A DNA stretch of 64,000 nt from assembly GCF_001482385.1 (NCBI RefSeq), contig NZ_CP013611.1, positions 682,001 to 746,000 on the forward strand, given 5' to 3'. The stretch comes from Pseudoalteromonas rubra. Lineage in GTDB: Bacteria; Pseudomonadota; Gammaproteobacteria; Enterobacterales; Alteromonadaceae. Under the pieces are notes generated by a model. It saw only the letters and a list, made by a program, of their open reading frames with translations, was not told the DNA's origin and ran no database searches. The translations under genes and the position numbers were made by a program. Positions 38,113-47,193 of the stretch are shown piece after piece (the first letter of the stretch is position 1; every line of letters starts with the position of its first letter).

Positions 38113-39402
38113 GTGAGCAATAATAACACAATTGATTTAGCCTTTGATAAAGCACATATCTGGCATCCCTATACCTCCATGCTGGATCCGCTGCCCGTTT
38201 ATCCGGCCAGTCATACACAAGGTAATCGCATTCATCTGGAGACTGGCGAAGAATTGATTGATGGTATGGCATCCTGGTGGAGTGCTATTCATGGCTATAA
38301 TCACCCTGATATTGTGACAGCAATCACTGAACAAGCAGGCAAGATGAGTCACGTAATGTTTGGCGGACTTACGCACGCTCCGGCTGTTGAGTTATGCAAA
38401 AAGCTGGTAGCAATGACCCCTGAGCCACTGAACAAGGTGTTTCTGGCTGACAGCGGCTCGGTCAGTGTTGAGGTGGCAATTAAAATGGCCCTGCAATACT
38501 GGCTAAGCAAAGGGCATACGCGCAAAACTAAACTCATGACCGCCCAAAAAGGGTATCATGGTGATACCTTTGCCGCCATGAGCGTATGCGATCCGGTCAA
38601 TTCCATGCACAGTATGTATCAGGGCTTTCTGCCGGAGCATATTTTCGTGCCAGCACCATCCGGGCGCTTCAATAATCAAGCCTGCGAAAAAGAGTTACAG
38701 CAGCTCGAAACGTCGTTTGAGGCCCATCATCAGGATGTCGCAGCATTTATCATTGAACCAATAGTGCAAAACGCCGGTGGCATGAACTTCTATCATCCGG
38801 ACTACCTGAAAAAGCTCCGTACACTGTGCGACAAGTATGATGTTTTGCTGATCCTCGACGAAATAGCCACTGGTTTTGGCCGCACCGGAAAATTGTTCGC
38901 CTGTGAGCACGCCGACATCAGTCCAGATATTCTCTGCCTGGGTAAAGCCCTGACCGGTGGCACAATGACACTGTCCGCAACCCTTACCACCGATGAAATA
39001 GCCGTTGGGATCAGCCAGGGCGAAGCCAAAGTACTGATGCATGGCCCTACTTTTATGGGTAACCCACTGGCCTGTGCTGCCGCTAATGCCAGCCTGTCAC
39101 TATTGCAAAGCAATGTCTGGCAACAGCAAGTGCAGCGTCTGGAGCAAAGTTTACGGATGCTTGAACGATGCAAAGCGCTGGATGCCGTGCAGGATGTCAG
39201 AGTGCTCGGCGCAATTGGTGTTGTTGAATTAAACCGTACAATTGACGTAGCGAGAATACAGCGTTTCTTTATCGAAAAAGGCTTATGGATCCGCCCGTTT
39301 GGTAAACTAATTTATCTCATGCCCCCCTATATCACATCAGATGAAGATATTGCACACCTGGCAGGCGGCATCTATCAGGCCATCGAACAGGACGCGTATT
39401 AA
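38113..39402 (+). CDS. bioA: Adenosylmethionine-8-amino-7-oxononanoate aminotransferase
   Basis: A 429-residue PLP aminotransferase (DAPA synthase) that uses SAM as amino donor. Matching blocks: IWHPYTSMLDP at the start, SWWSAIHGYNHPDI, QKGYHGDTFAAMSVCDP, and the PLP lysine in CLGKALTGG (about residue 278). I chose GTG 38113, directly after the operator; the ORF runs back to ATG 38041 but the extra 24 residues do not look like BioA. The only Shine-Dalgarno match (AAGG) lies inside the right operator arm, so repressor binding and initiation sites overlap. Confidence 0.9.
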   Translation: MSNNNTIDLAFDKAHIWHPYTSMLDPLPVYPASHTQGNRIHLETGEELIDGMASWWSAIHGYNHPDIVTAITEQAGKMSHVMFGGLTHAPAVELCKKLVAMTPEPLNKVFLADSGSVSVEVAIKMALQYWLSKGHTRKTKLMTAQKGYHGDTFAAMSVCDPVNSMHSMYQGFLPEHIFVPAPSGRFNNQACEKELQQLETSFEAHHQDVAAFIIEPIVQNAGGMNFYHPDYLKKLRTLCDKYDVLLILDEIATGFGRTGKLFACEHADISPDILCLGKALTGGTMTLSATLTTDEIAVGISQGEAKVLMHGPTFMGNPLACAAANASLSLLQSNVWQQQVQRLEQSLRMLERCKALDAVQDVRVLGAIGVVELNRTIDVARIQRFFIEKGLWIRPFGKLIYLMPPYITSDEDIAHLAGGIYQAIEQDAY

Positions 39403-39575
39403 TTCAAGCCCACACCGCAATAAAGTTCGACAAATAATGCAAAGTTGGTAAATTTTTTGCCAATTTTGCAATTATTTACGATATTTCATCGATTGTACCT
39501 GAAATCATTTCACGGCTTTGTTAGACTAGGCGACTTTGATTGTAAATTCCGAATAAAGTCGAGAATCGAGCTACT

Positions 39576-40913
39576 ATGCAACAAACCGTCAAATTGCAGC
39601 CAGCTGAAGCTTATCAGCCGCCCCGCTTTACTGTTTATCAACACCGTCAGATTGATAAAATTGAGCAACTTGAAAAACTGCCTGAGCACCTGCGCTTCCA
39701 GATGAAGGTGGTTGCAAACGTTTTCCCTTTCCGCGTTAATAACTATGTTATTGAAGAACTCATTGACTGGGACAAGGTGCCCAATGATCCCGTTTTCCAG
39801 CTTACTTTCCCGCAGCGTGGTATGCTGGACGATGAGTCTTATGAAGAAATGGCAGCGCTGCTAAAGCGCGAGCATACGCCAGAAGAAGTCTTCGAGCTGT
39901 CGACTAAACTAAGACAAAAGCTCAACCCGCACCCGGCCGGTCAGATGGACAAAAACGTCCCGACCTTTGACGGAGAGCGTGTAGAAGGCATTCAGCACAA
40001 GTATAAAGAAACCGTCTTGTTCTTCCCGGCACAGGGCCAGTACTGTCACTCTTATTGTACTTTCTGTTTCCGTTGGGCACAGTTCGTAGGTAAAGCAACA
40101 CGCTTTAACAACAACGATGAAGAGCTGCTGCACAGCTACCTGGAAGAGCATACCGAAGTCACCGATCTTCTTATGACAGGTGGCGACCCAATGGTAATGC
40201 GTACAGTAAAACTGCGTAAGTACCTAGAAGCGCTAAAAGAGCCGCGCTTTGATCACATTCGTACTATCCGTATTGGGACCAAATCTCTGACTTTCTGGCC
40301 ATTCCGTTATGTCACAGATCCAGACGCACAAGATTTATTGGCACTGCTCAAAGAGCTGGTTGATGCCGGAAAGCATGTGTCAATCATGGCACACGTTAAC
40401 CACAAGCAAGAACTGCGCACTGACATTGCCAAAGAAGCGATTAAGCTGCTGCGCAAAACGGGTGCCCAGATCCGGACGCAGGCCCCGCTACTTAACCACC
40501 TCAACACCGACCCTGAAATGTGGTCTGAGATGTGGAAAGAGCAAACTCAGATGGGCATGATCCCATACTACATGTTTATTGAGCGTGACACCGGCGCCAA
40601 GCGCTACTTTGAGTTGCCGTTGTATAGGACCTGGGAAATTTTCCGTGATGCTTATAAAGAAGTTTCGGGTGTGAGCCGCACGGTGCGCGGACCTTCTATG
40701 AGTGCGGGTCCAGGTAAAGTCGAGGTCTCAGGAGTGACTGAAATCAACGGTGAGAAAGTATTCGTGTTGCGTTTCATTCAGGCACGTAACCCAGATTGGG
40801 TGCAAAGACCTTTCTTTGCCAAATATGATGAAGAAGCGACCTGGCTGGACGGCCTCAAGCCGGCATTTGGCGAAGAGAAGTTCTTCTGGCAGGACGAATA
40901 CGACGCCATGTAA
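39576..40913 (+). CDS. KamA-family radical SAM protein (lysine 2,3-aminomutase-like)
   Basis: A 445-residue radical SAM enzyme. The cluster motif is CHSYCTFC (C-x3-C-x2-C, about residues 153-160), with the SAM-binding GGDP in LMTGGDPMVMR. It also has PLP-type features of lysine aminomutases. It is longer than EpmB (342 aa) and is the KamA-family type seen in Alteromonadales and Bacteroidetes. The substrate, lysine or a lysine residue, is inferred. The neighbour bioA is on the same strand 173 bp upstream; no operon is shown. A strong terminator follows. Confidence 0.85.
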   Translation: MQQTVKLQPAEAYQPPRFTVYQHRQIDKIEQLEKLPEHLRFQMKVVANVFPFRVNNYVIEELIDWDKVPNDPVFQLTFPQRGMLDDESYEEMAALLKREHTPEEVFELSTKLRQKLNPHPAGQMDKNVPTFDGERVEGIQHKYKETVLFFPAQGQYCHSYCTFCFRWAQFVGKATRFNNNDEELLHSYLEEHTEVTDLLMTGGDPMVMRTVKLRKYLEALKEPRFDHIRTIRIGTKSLTFWPFRYVTDPDAQDLLALLKELVDAGKHVSIMAHVNHKQELRTDIAKEAIKLLRKTGAQIRTQAPLLNHLNTDPEMWSEMWKEQTQMGMIPYYMFIERDTGAKRYFELPLYRTWEIFRDAYKEVSGVSRTVRGPSMSAGPGKVEVSGVTEINGEKVFVLRFIQARNPDWVQRPFFAKYDEEATWLDGLKPAFGEEKFFWQDEYDAM

Positions 40914-40926
40914 GGCATCAATGCAT

Positions 40927-40957
40927 AAAAAAGCCGACATTCATGTCGGCTTTTTTT
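40927..40957. terminator. Bidirectional terminator between the KamA gene and a minus-strand gene
   Basis: A-run, GCCGACA, 4-nt loop, TGTCGGC and T-run give a strong hairpin usable from both strands. The minus-strand P-loop gene ends at 40982. Confidence 0.88.
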
Positions 40958-40981
40958 TATTTGGTAAACCACTGTTTATGT

Positions 40982-41416
40982 TTACCATTCAAACATATAC
41001 GCCATTTTGCTAATGGTTCTCAAAGCGACGCCATGTGTGTTGCGCTTGGCATACAAATGCTGCATCGACTTATCTTTAACTTCACCAACAATCACTTCTT
41101 TAACTTGATATCCCATCGCCTGTGCGGCACTGGCATAGGCCACAAACTCCCAGCGTTTGATATTGGGGTTATCAGCTATCACCAGCGGGATCCCCTCAGC
41201 CAGCGCATTGATAAAGCGTGCCAGGTTCAGATTATGATATTCCGGTAACCTGAACTTCTCAAAATGGTACTCGCCTTGCTCATTATGAAAGTAATCATCT
41301 GTTGCACAAATGACAAATTGTGTCTCGTCACCCGCCACCAGCTCGTCTGCCAGCGCATAGGCGTAATGTGTTTTCCCAGAGCCAGGTAATCCCCGTAATA
41401 TAAATGCCTGTTTCAT
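40982..41416 (-). CDS. Small P-loop ATPase / kinase-like protein (N4BP2-like AAA)
   Basis: A 144-residue protein with Walker A GLPGSGKTHYA at residues 9-19 and an ATDDYF motif (about 43), as in the N4BP2/polynucleotide-kinase-like AAA family. The second half has IADNPNIKRWEF and a RNTHGV segment that could hold a lid arginine. It is probably a nucleotide- or nucleic-acid-phosphorylating enzyme, but no substrate is known. It is short and stands alone between convergent and divergent neighbours. Confidence 0.7.
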   Translation of the reverse strand: MKQAFILRGLPGSGKTHYAYALADELVAGDETQFVICATDDYFHNEQGEYHFEKFRLPEYHNLNLARFINALAEGIPLVIADNPNIKRWEFVAYASAAQAMGYQVKEVIVGEVKDKSMQHLYAKRNTHGVALRTISKMAYMFEW

Positions 41417-41777
41417 CTATTGAACGACTTATATCCAGTTTTTCTTAGTAGTAGAGTGACATAATGCCATAATTTTCGCATTTAAGTAATTCATCGAGTA
41501 CCTGCAAGCTGTTTTTTAGTATCAAATCACCAAACCACTCTCTATCTCCAGGAAGGAACGGATCAAATGGTCAATTATCGAGCTTGCATTCCCTTTCAGT
41601 TGCTATTAGATGTAAAAAAGCCCAAAGAAATTACCCTACTCTGGCATTTGATGGTTTTTTTATGTGTCTATCGCAGGTAAGATACGACATAGCTGACTGC
41701 GCAAAAAGCGTGGTCATGGCAGTGAGTTAAACAACACACGCAACAGACTAATTATAAATAATCATTTTGGAGTAAAG
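41417..41777. other. Upstream region of asnS with a possible protein relic
   Basis: A 361-bp gap. On the minus strand 41445-41570 reads 41 residues (DPFLPGDREWFGDLILKN and ELLKCENYGIMSLYY) after a TGA and with no start; it looks like the end of a decayed protein. The part next to asnS presumably holds its promoter, with GGAG seven bases before ATG. I see no riboswitch or T-box. Confidence 0.35.
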
Positions 41778-43175
41778 ATGAGCCACACAGCGATAACGGA
41801 GCTACTAGCAGGCACCGTTGCGGTAGACAGCCAGGTTACTGTAAAAGGCTGGATCCGTACACGACGCGATTCAAAAGCGGGTATTTCATTCCTAGCCGTC
41901 CATGACGGTTCTTGTTTCGATCCTATTCAAGCCGTAGTCCCTAATTCGCTTAATAATTATGAAGAAGTGACTCGTCTTACCGCAGGCTGCTCTGTAGCCG
42001 TTACCGGCGTTCTGGTAGCCTCTGAAGGTCAGGGCCAGGCATTTGAAATTCAGGCTAACAAAGTTGAAGTACTGGGTTGGGTTGAAAATCCGGATACCTA
42101 TCCAATGGCCGCTAAGCGTCATAGTATCGAGTATCTTCGCGAGCATGCTCACCTGCGTCCGCGCACTAACGTAATTGGTGCGGTTACCCGTGTTCGTAAC
42201 TGCTTGTCACAGGCTATCCACCGTTTCTTCCACGAGCGTGGCTACATGTGGATCAGCACGCCTATCATCACAGCAAGCGACTGTGAAGGTGCCGGTGAAA
42301 TGTTCCGGGTTTCTACACTGGATATGCAAAACCTGCCACGTACTGACAAAGGTGATATTGATTACAGCGAAGACTTCTTCGGTAAAGAAGCGTTTCTGAC
42401 TGTATCTGGTCAGCTAAACGGTGAAACCTATGCCAGCGCAATGTCAAAGATTTATACTTTCGGCCCAACATTCCGTGCTGAAAACTCCAATACATCGCGC
42501 CACCTGGCTGAGTTCTGGATGGTTGAGCCAGAGGTTGCTTTTGCCGATCTGGACGACATCGCTGCCCTTGCTGAAGATATGCTCAAATATGCCTTTAAGG
42601 CCGTATTGGATGAGCGCCGTGATGACATGGAGTTCTTTGCCCAGCGTATCGAAAAACAGGCTATTACACGTCTTGAGTCATTCATCGACAAAGACTTTGC
42701 ACAGGTTGACTATACCGATGCTATCGAGATCCTGAAAAACTGTGGTAAGAAGTTTGAATTCCCGGTTGACTGGGGCGTTGATCTGCAATCGGAGCACGAA
42801 CGTTACCTGGCTGAAGAACACTTTAATGCACCAGTCGTTATCAAGAACTACCCGCGTGATATTAAAGCCTTCTACATGCGTCAAAATGAAGACGGAAAAA
42901 CCGTTGCGGCGATGGACGTTGTAGCACCGGGTATTGGCGAGATCATTGGTGGCTCTCAGCGTGAAGAGCGCCTTGATGTTCTGGACCAACGCCTTGAAGA
43001 AATGGGCCTGGATAAAGAAGATTACAGCTGGTACCGCGACCTGCGTAAGTACGGCACAGTGCCACACTCGGGCTTTGGTCTGGGTTTTGAGCGTTTAGTT
43101 GCTTACGTAACAGGTATGGGCAACGTCCGTGACGTTATCGCCTTCCCGCGCACAAAAGGCAGTGCAACCTACTAA
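41778..43175 (+). CDS. asnS: Asparaginyl-tRNA synthetase
   Basis: A 465-residue class IIb synthetase that charges tRNA-Asn directly. The N-terminal OB-fold (about residues 15-105) has [25 protein letters not shown]. The core has [21 protein letters not shown] (motif 2) and [29 protein letters not shown] (motif 3) at the C-terminus. The length is the same as E. coli AsnS. It is monocistronic with a strong terminator. Confidence 0.97.
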   Translation: MSHTAITELLAGTVAVDSQVTVKGWIRTRRDSKAGISFLAVHDGSCFDPIQAVVPNSLNNYEEVTRLTAGCSVAVTGVLVASEGQGQAFEIQANKVEVLGWVENPDTYPMAAKRHSIEYLREHAHLRPRTNVIGAVTRVRNCLSQAIHRFFHERGYMWISTPIITASDCEGAGEMFRVSTLDMQNLPRTDKGDIDYSEDFFGKEAFLTVSGQLNGETYASAMSKIYTFGPTFRAENSNTSRHLAEFWMVEPEVAFADLDDIAALAEDMLKYAFKAVLDERRDDMEFFAQRIEKQAITRLESFIDKDFAQVDYTDAIEILKNCGKKFEFPVDWGVDLQSEHERYLAEEHFNAPVVIKNYPRDIKAFYMRQNEDGKTVAAMDVVAPGIGEIIGGSQREERLDVLDQRLEEMGLDKEDYSWYRDLRKYGTVPHSGFGLGFERLVAYVTGMGNVRDVIAFPRTKGSATY

Positions 43176-43189
43176 TCTTATTGAGTGTT

Positions 43190-43214
43190 AAAAAGCCCCT
43201 TCCGGGGCTTTTTC
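43190..43214. terminator. Bidirectional terminator between asnS and the chitinase
   Basis: AAAAAGCCCC (43190-43199), 4-nt loop, GGGGCTTTTT (43204-43213). It can serve asnS on the plus strand and the chitinase on the minus strand, whose stop is at 43229. Confidence 0.88.
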
Positions 43215-43228
43215 ATGTCAGCTGAACC

Positions 43229-44449
43229 TTATCGGGCTGCCACATAATTCTGACATGCACCCAATTCGGTATATCTGTGTGCATGACCTTCCGTCATGGG
43301 TGCAACACCATGTAATGGACCACCATTAACACGCCAGTTTTTCCCTTCAAAACTCACAACATCCCCTGTTTGATACACACTGGGGTATGGTTGCCAAGCG
43401 TCACTGCAAGGCTGACACTTAGGTAGCACCTCACCAATGGCATCTAACAACTTATTCTTGTCTCCGCGTGCGTCCTGATGGAGCTCCCAGATAAAAATGC
43501 CGGGATAGCCATTGTCGGCAACAAATTGCGACTTTGTGCGGACCAATTCAAGGGTTTCCCAAAAGTGCAGATAATTATCCATTTCATAGAATCCTGCGTT
43601 GTAGTCCACACCTAACCCGTCAACAAAGGTTTCTACAATCTCACGCGCTGTGTACGTTACCACCGGGCCACTGACGCCATCAGGGAATGATTTGTTATAA
43701 AAAGGGATCCCCAGACTGGTTTTACTCACGTCGTACTTAGTGATCATGCTCTGGCTCCATTGCGCAGGATTCACCAGACCATCATGGATATACGACCAGG
43801 CTGCGTGATGGTTTTTCGGTGAGCCACCCCAGCCTCCGGTGTAGTCGTAGGCCATAAAGCGAATATAATCGGCATGCTCATCCAGATCTGGATGAAAATT
43901 AATGCCAGACCAACCACCAGCCTGAACATCTACGCTCACTTCAAGGTGTGCGGGTAATGCAGCTCTGAGGTCTTTGACCAGATTAAGCAAATAACCACTC
44001 TCAACCGGGTTTGGCTGGTTGTAGGTACTCCAGTCTTCCCAGTCGACATCGATACCGTCCAGGTTGTGTAGCTCAGCGTAAGCAACCAGGTTTTTTACCA
44101 GGTTCGCTCGCGCCTGTTCGTCCATTGACAGGAAGTCAACCCCGGCACCGCCGACTGAAATCATTACACCAGTATTGTTAGCGTGCGCGTGTGCCACAAT
44201 GTCATCAATATAGCGGTCGGCCTCAAGCGTGTTCAGCGTACCATCGGCATTAGGATAGGCAAATGCCACTATAATATGAGTGAGTTTATCAGTGGCCAGA
44301 TCCTGAACATCCAGCTGACCACCCGCAGGGTAATCCCAGGTGGAGTAAAAGCCTTCCACCCTTGGGCAAAATGAATCTTGTGCCCAGGCCGTCTGCATTG
44401 ACAGACCAGATATAGCCACAGCTAAAGTTAGACAGGTTTTCTTAAACAT
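43229..44449 (-). CDS. Secreted GH18 chitinase with C-terminal chitin-binding module
   Basis: A 406-residue exported enzyme: signal peptide to about residue 24 (SMQTAWAQ), then a GH18 barrel with the catalytic DGIDVDWED (Asp-x-x-Asp-x-Asp-x-Glu, about residues 137-145), and conserved MAYDYTGGWG. A short C-terminal part (AWQPYPSVYQTGDVVSFEGKNW) resembles CBM5/12 chitin-binding modules. It should degrade chitin outside the cell, a common carbon source for marine bacteria. ATG 44449 has GGAG six bases upstream; the ORF start at 44461 is four codons earlier. Confidence 0.92.
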   Translation of the reverse strand: MFKKTCLTLAVAISGLSMQTAWAQDSFCPRVEGFYSTWDYPAGGQLDVQDLATDKLTHIIVAFAYPNADGTLNTLEADRYIDDIVAHAHANNTGVMISVGGAGVDFLSMDEQARANLVKNLVAYAELHNLDGIDVDWEDWSTYNQPNPVESGYLLNLVKDLRAALPAHLEVSVDVQAGGWSGINFHPDLDEHADYIRFMAYDYTGGWGGSPKNHHAAWSYIHDGLVNPAQWSQSMITKYDVSKTSLGIPFYNKSFPDGVSGPVVTYTAREIVETFVDGLGVDYNAGFYEMDNYLHFWETLELVRTKSQFVADNGYPGIFIWELHQDARGDKNKLLDAIGEVLPKCQPCSDAWQPYPSVYQTGDVVSFEGKNWRVNGGPLHGVAPMTEGHAHRYTELGACQNYVAAR

Positions 44450-44596
44450 AACGTGCTCCATGTTGTATAAATATCAAACACAACAAATATCACGTTAACA
44501 AAAAATTTAAAAATGAAGATTTATAATAATGCCTTATGCCCGGGCGCGTACTGCTACGCATTTTAGCGCGCCCTTGTCAGTGTAATACTCAATTAT

Positions 44597-44894
44597 TCAC
44601 TTACTCTTTGAATAAAAGTTCGCAAAAATGTAATCCCGCTCTTTGATACTTTCGTGGCAGCTGGCACACACTTTTTGTATCGCACTCTCCGTACCTTTAC
44701 CCGCTAGCAGTACTTTCCCTTGCCTATCGAACTGCACATATTCCCAATCACCGTGCTTAGGCGAGTAGCCTGGCTGACGTTTAATCATCATAGTGATTGT
44801 CAAAGCTTCATGGGGCGACCCCGACTGAGAAGAGAAATTCTCTTTCAAAACAATCGTGCCCGGTGAATAGGACGTAAAGTGAATTAGTTCCGAC
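44597..44894 (-). pseudogene. Truncated cytochrome P460 gene
   Basis: The minus strand encodes the last about 98 residues of a cytochrome P460 protein: SELIHFTSYSPGTIVLKENF, MMIKRQPGYSPKHGDWEYVQF and the haem motif CASCH (Cys-x-x-Cys-His) near the C-terminus. P460 proteins bind a Lys-crosslinked c-type haem and occur with nitrogen-oxide or hydroxylamine chemistry. The N-terminal half and signal peptide are gone: the frame runs into the inverted repeat of the IS481-type element. The TTG at 44848 is not a credible start. No N-terminal half is seen on the far side of the element, so a larger deletion took it. Confidence 0.75.
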
Positions 44895-45957
44895 CAGACC
44901 TGACATTTCGATTTGAAAAATTGAGAGTTACCCGTTTTGATAAAGGTGTCTAATCTTTGTTCAAAACAACTAAGGAGTAACTCTCATATTACATACTAAC
45001 AATCCAATCATTAAACACATAGCTGGCTTGCTCAATCTGGCTGAAGAGCTTGGAAACGTACCTAAAGCCTGCAAAATGATGGGAGTTTCGCGAGATACGC
45101 TTTATCGCTATCAAGAGCTCATAGATGAAGGCCGTATTGATGCACTCATCGATAAATCGCGCAGAAAACCAAACCTGAAGAACCGTTTAGATGAAGAGAC
45201 TGAAAAAGCAGTTTGAATTTCCAGATCACGGGCAGGTCAGAGCCAGCAATGAGTTAAGAAAACAAGGCGTGTTTGTTTCTGCCCGAGGGGTCTCGGTCAG
45301 TTTGGTTGCACCATGACTTGGAAAACTTTAAAAAGCGTTTGAAAACGCTAGAAGCTAAGGTCACGCAAGAAGGTATTATTCTCACGGAGTCCCAAGTGAC
45401 AGCCCTTGCGAAGAAAAAGCAGGATGATGAAGCCTGTGGAGAAATTGAAACAGAACACCCCGGATATCTTGGGTCACAGGATACTTTTTATGTCGGAAGC
45501 CTAAAGGGGGTTGGCCGTATTTATCAACAAACTTTTTTGATACATACTGCAAAGTCGTGTTTGCAAAGCTCTACACCACTAAAACGCCGATTACAGCAGC
45601 GGATCTATTGAACGACAGAGTTCTGCCTTACTTTAAGTTGCATGAGCTGCCTTTGCTAAGGATCCTCACTGACCGCGGAAATAAGTACTGTGGCAAGGTC
45701 AAGCACCATGACTATCAGTTTTATCAGGTGACATTTCGCAAAAAACTATATAGCTCTCTGGAAAAGCTTCAAAAGGACCTGGACGAGTGGATAAATTACT
45801 ACAATAATGACCGAACTGATCAAGGAAAAAAATGCTGTGGCAGAACGCCAATTGAAACATTATTAGATGGGCAATCGCTCTGGGCTGGAAAGAATTTAGC
45901 CTAAATCTGGACTGACAATCACCGATTGAAAAACGGGTAACTTTCAGGTCAAGTCTG
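44895..45957 (+). mobile_element. Degenerate IS481-family insertion sequence (about 1.06 kb)
   Basis: The ends carry imperfect inverted repeats: CAGACCTGAC at 44895 and its near-complement at 45948-45957, with a second shared block GTTACCCGTTTT at both ends (44928-44940 and about 45931-45942). The left block is separated from the tip by about 16 extra bases. Size and transposase type fit IS481. No target duplication is evident. The element lies between the truncated P460 gene and a small exported protein. Confidence 0.75.
44986..45904 (+). pseudogene. IS481-family transposase, inactivated
   Basis: The protein is spread over three frames. Frame 1 starts at ATA 44986 (family members, from memory, begin with ATG there) and reads LHTNNPIIKH, then an HTH segment (NVPKACKMMGVSRDTLYRYQEL) to a TGA at 45214. 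A second frame gives EFPDHGQVRASNELRKQG, and a third gives VWLHHDLENFKKRL to GVGRIYQQTF. The next frame gives DTYCKVV and ILTDRGNKYCGKV. The family segment that holds the third catalytic acidic residue (the E of DDE) is missing between DYQ and FYQVTF (about 45720), probably by recombination between two TATCAG copies. At least three frameshifts and one deletion make it inactive. Confidence 0.8.
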
Positions 45958-46042
45958 AGATAGTAAACCTAATGCAGTATCTCACAAGGTCTTGTATTGA
46001 TTGTGGATACTGCTCAAAAAAGCGTAAAAGAAGCTACACGCT

Positions 46043-46351
46043 TTAATCATATATCTTCATGTTTACTAGCTTATAAGCATTTCTGTAAGGGTAACCCGTC
46101 TGACAGTCACCAGCACCATTGGCCCAAACCTTCTTTCCGGACATTTGTGCTGCCAGTAGCATAGAAAACAGCGCCTTTTCATACTCAGAATTTAGCGGCA
46201 GATAGTAACGTGAACCACAACTAGAGTTTGGTTTGCTAAAATCAACTAAAATGGTGTTGTTAGCGCCTGACAGCGTAACGGTACCAGACGTTTCCTTAGA
46301 AGCGAGTACAAGGTTAGGTAAGAGCAAAAGTAGTAGCAATAGTTTTTTCAT
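46043..46351 (-). CDS. Small exported protein, unknown function
   Basis: A 102-residue protein with a leucine-rich signal peptide (MKKLLLLLLLLPNLVLASKE). The mature part, about 84 residues, has two Cys (NSSCGSRYYLPLNSEYEKAL and GDCQTGYPYRNAY) that could form a disulphide, and a predicted beta-rich fold. I know no family. It sits 58 bp downstream of the fklB terminator in the same direction and next to the dead IS element. Confidence 0.55.
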   Translation of the reverse strand: MKKLLLLLLLLPNLVLASKETSGTVTLSGANNTILVDFSKPNSSCGSRYYLPLNSEYEKALFSMLLAAQMSGKKVWANGAGDCQTGYPYRNAYKLVNMKIYD

Positions 46352-46376
46352 GGTTATCTCTTTTAAATATAAAAGA

Positions 46377-46396
46377 GGCTGCTAAACTAAGCAGCC
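46377..46396 (-). terminator. fklB terminator
   Basis: GGCTGCT and AGCAGCC (46377-46383 and 46390-46396) form a 7-bp stem; the minus-strand tail reads TCTTTTATATTT. Moderate Rho-independent terminator. Confidence 0.75.
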
Positions 46397-46408
46397 TTAG
46401 TACTGAAA

Positions 46409-47026
46409 TTAAAGAACTTCCAGTAATTCAACATCAAAAATCAGAGTTGAGAATGGTGCAATTGAAGCACCTGCACCGCGCTCACCATAAGCAAGGTCAT
46501 GCGGTACGTATAAACGCCACTTAGAGCCAACAGGCATTAGCTGTAGTGCTTCAGTCCAGCCTTTAATTACGCCGTTTACCGGGAATTCAGCTGGCTGACC
46601 ACGCTCGTAAGAGCTGTCAAATACAGTGCCATTGATCAGTGTGCCATGGTAGTGAACACGAACTGTAGAATCAGCAGCTGGCTTGTCGCCCTCACCGGTT
46701 TCGATTACTTCGTACTGCAGACCAGACTCAGTTACAGTGATTTCTGCGCGCTTTGCATTTTCTTCCAGGAATGCAGTGCCTTCAGCAGCCAGTACTTTGG
46801 CTTCTTCATCACGACGCTTTTGAATTTCTGCATTGATTTTTTCGAATGCAGCCTGGATCTCAGGGATTTCTACACGGAATGCTTCACCGGCGTAGGCATC
46901 TTTCATGCCTTCGAATACCGAGTTCAGGTTCAAACCTTCAAATGGGTTAGACTTAAGCTGTTCACCCATTTGTAAACCAATACCATAACTTGCCTTTTCA
47001 GCATCTGTGTTGAATAAATCTGACAT
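46409..47026 (-). CDS. fklB: FKBP-type peptidyl-prolyl isomerase (FKBP22 / FklB)
   Basis: A 205-residue dimeric PPIase of the FklB type. The N-terminal helical dimerisation domain (about residues 1-90) has ASYGIGLQMGEQL; the C-terminal FKBP domain has VHYHGTLINGTVFDSSYERGQPAEFPVNGVIKGW and the YGERGAGASIAPFSTLIFDVELL ending, with the active-site aromatic and Asp residues conserved. No signal peptide, so it acts in the cytoplasm. A terminator follows directly. Confidence 0.93.
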   Translation of the reverse strand: MSDLFNTDAEKASYGIGLQMGEQLKSNPFEGLNLNSVFEGMKDAYAGEAFRVEIPEIQAAFEKINAEIQKRRDEEAKVLAAEGTAFLEENAKRAEITVTESGLQYEVIETGEGDKPAADSTVRVHYHGTLINGTVFDSSYERGQPAEFPVNGVIKGWTEALQLMPVGSKWRLYVPHDLAYGERGAGASIAPFSTLIFDVELLEVL

Positions 47027-47114
47027 ATTAGATCCACTTATTTATCAGTTTAAAAGAAGCGGCAGTGTATCACAGCGTACTGATGACTAACAGGGAGGTG
47101 AATAACTTTATAAA

Positions 47115-47134
47115 ACAGCGCGCAAAGGCGCTGT
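47115..47134 (-). terminator. Terminator of the membrane-protein gene at 47194
   Basis: ACAGCGC and GCGCTGT form a 7-bp stem with a 6-nt loop; the minus-strand tail reads TTTTAT. Confidence 0.65.
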
Positions 47135-47193
47135 CAGTCAATTCAGTGGAAAAGCCACACTTACCATGCATCCTCAAAGCTTGATTGGATAGC

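Noticed and set aside
45273..45904. Two separate short genes inside the IS481 element
   Set aside because: They are pieces of one transposase in different frames, not independent genes.
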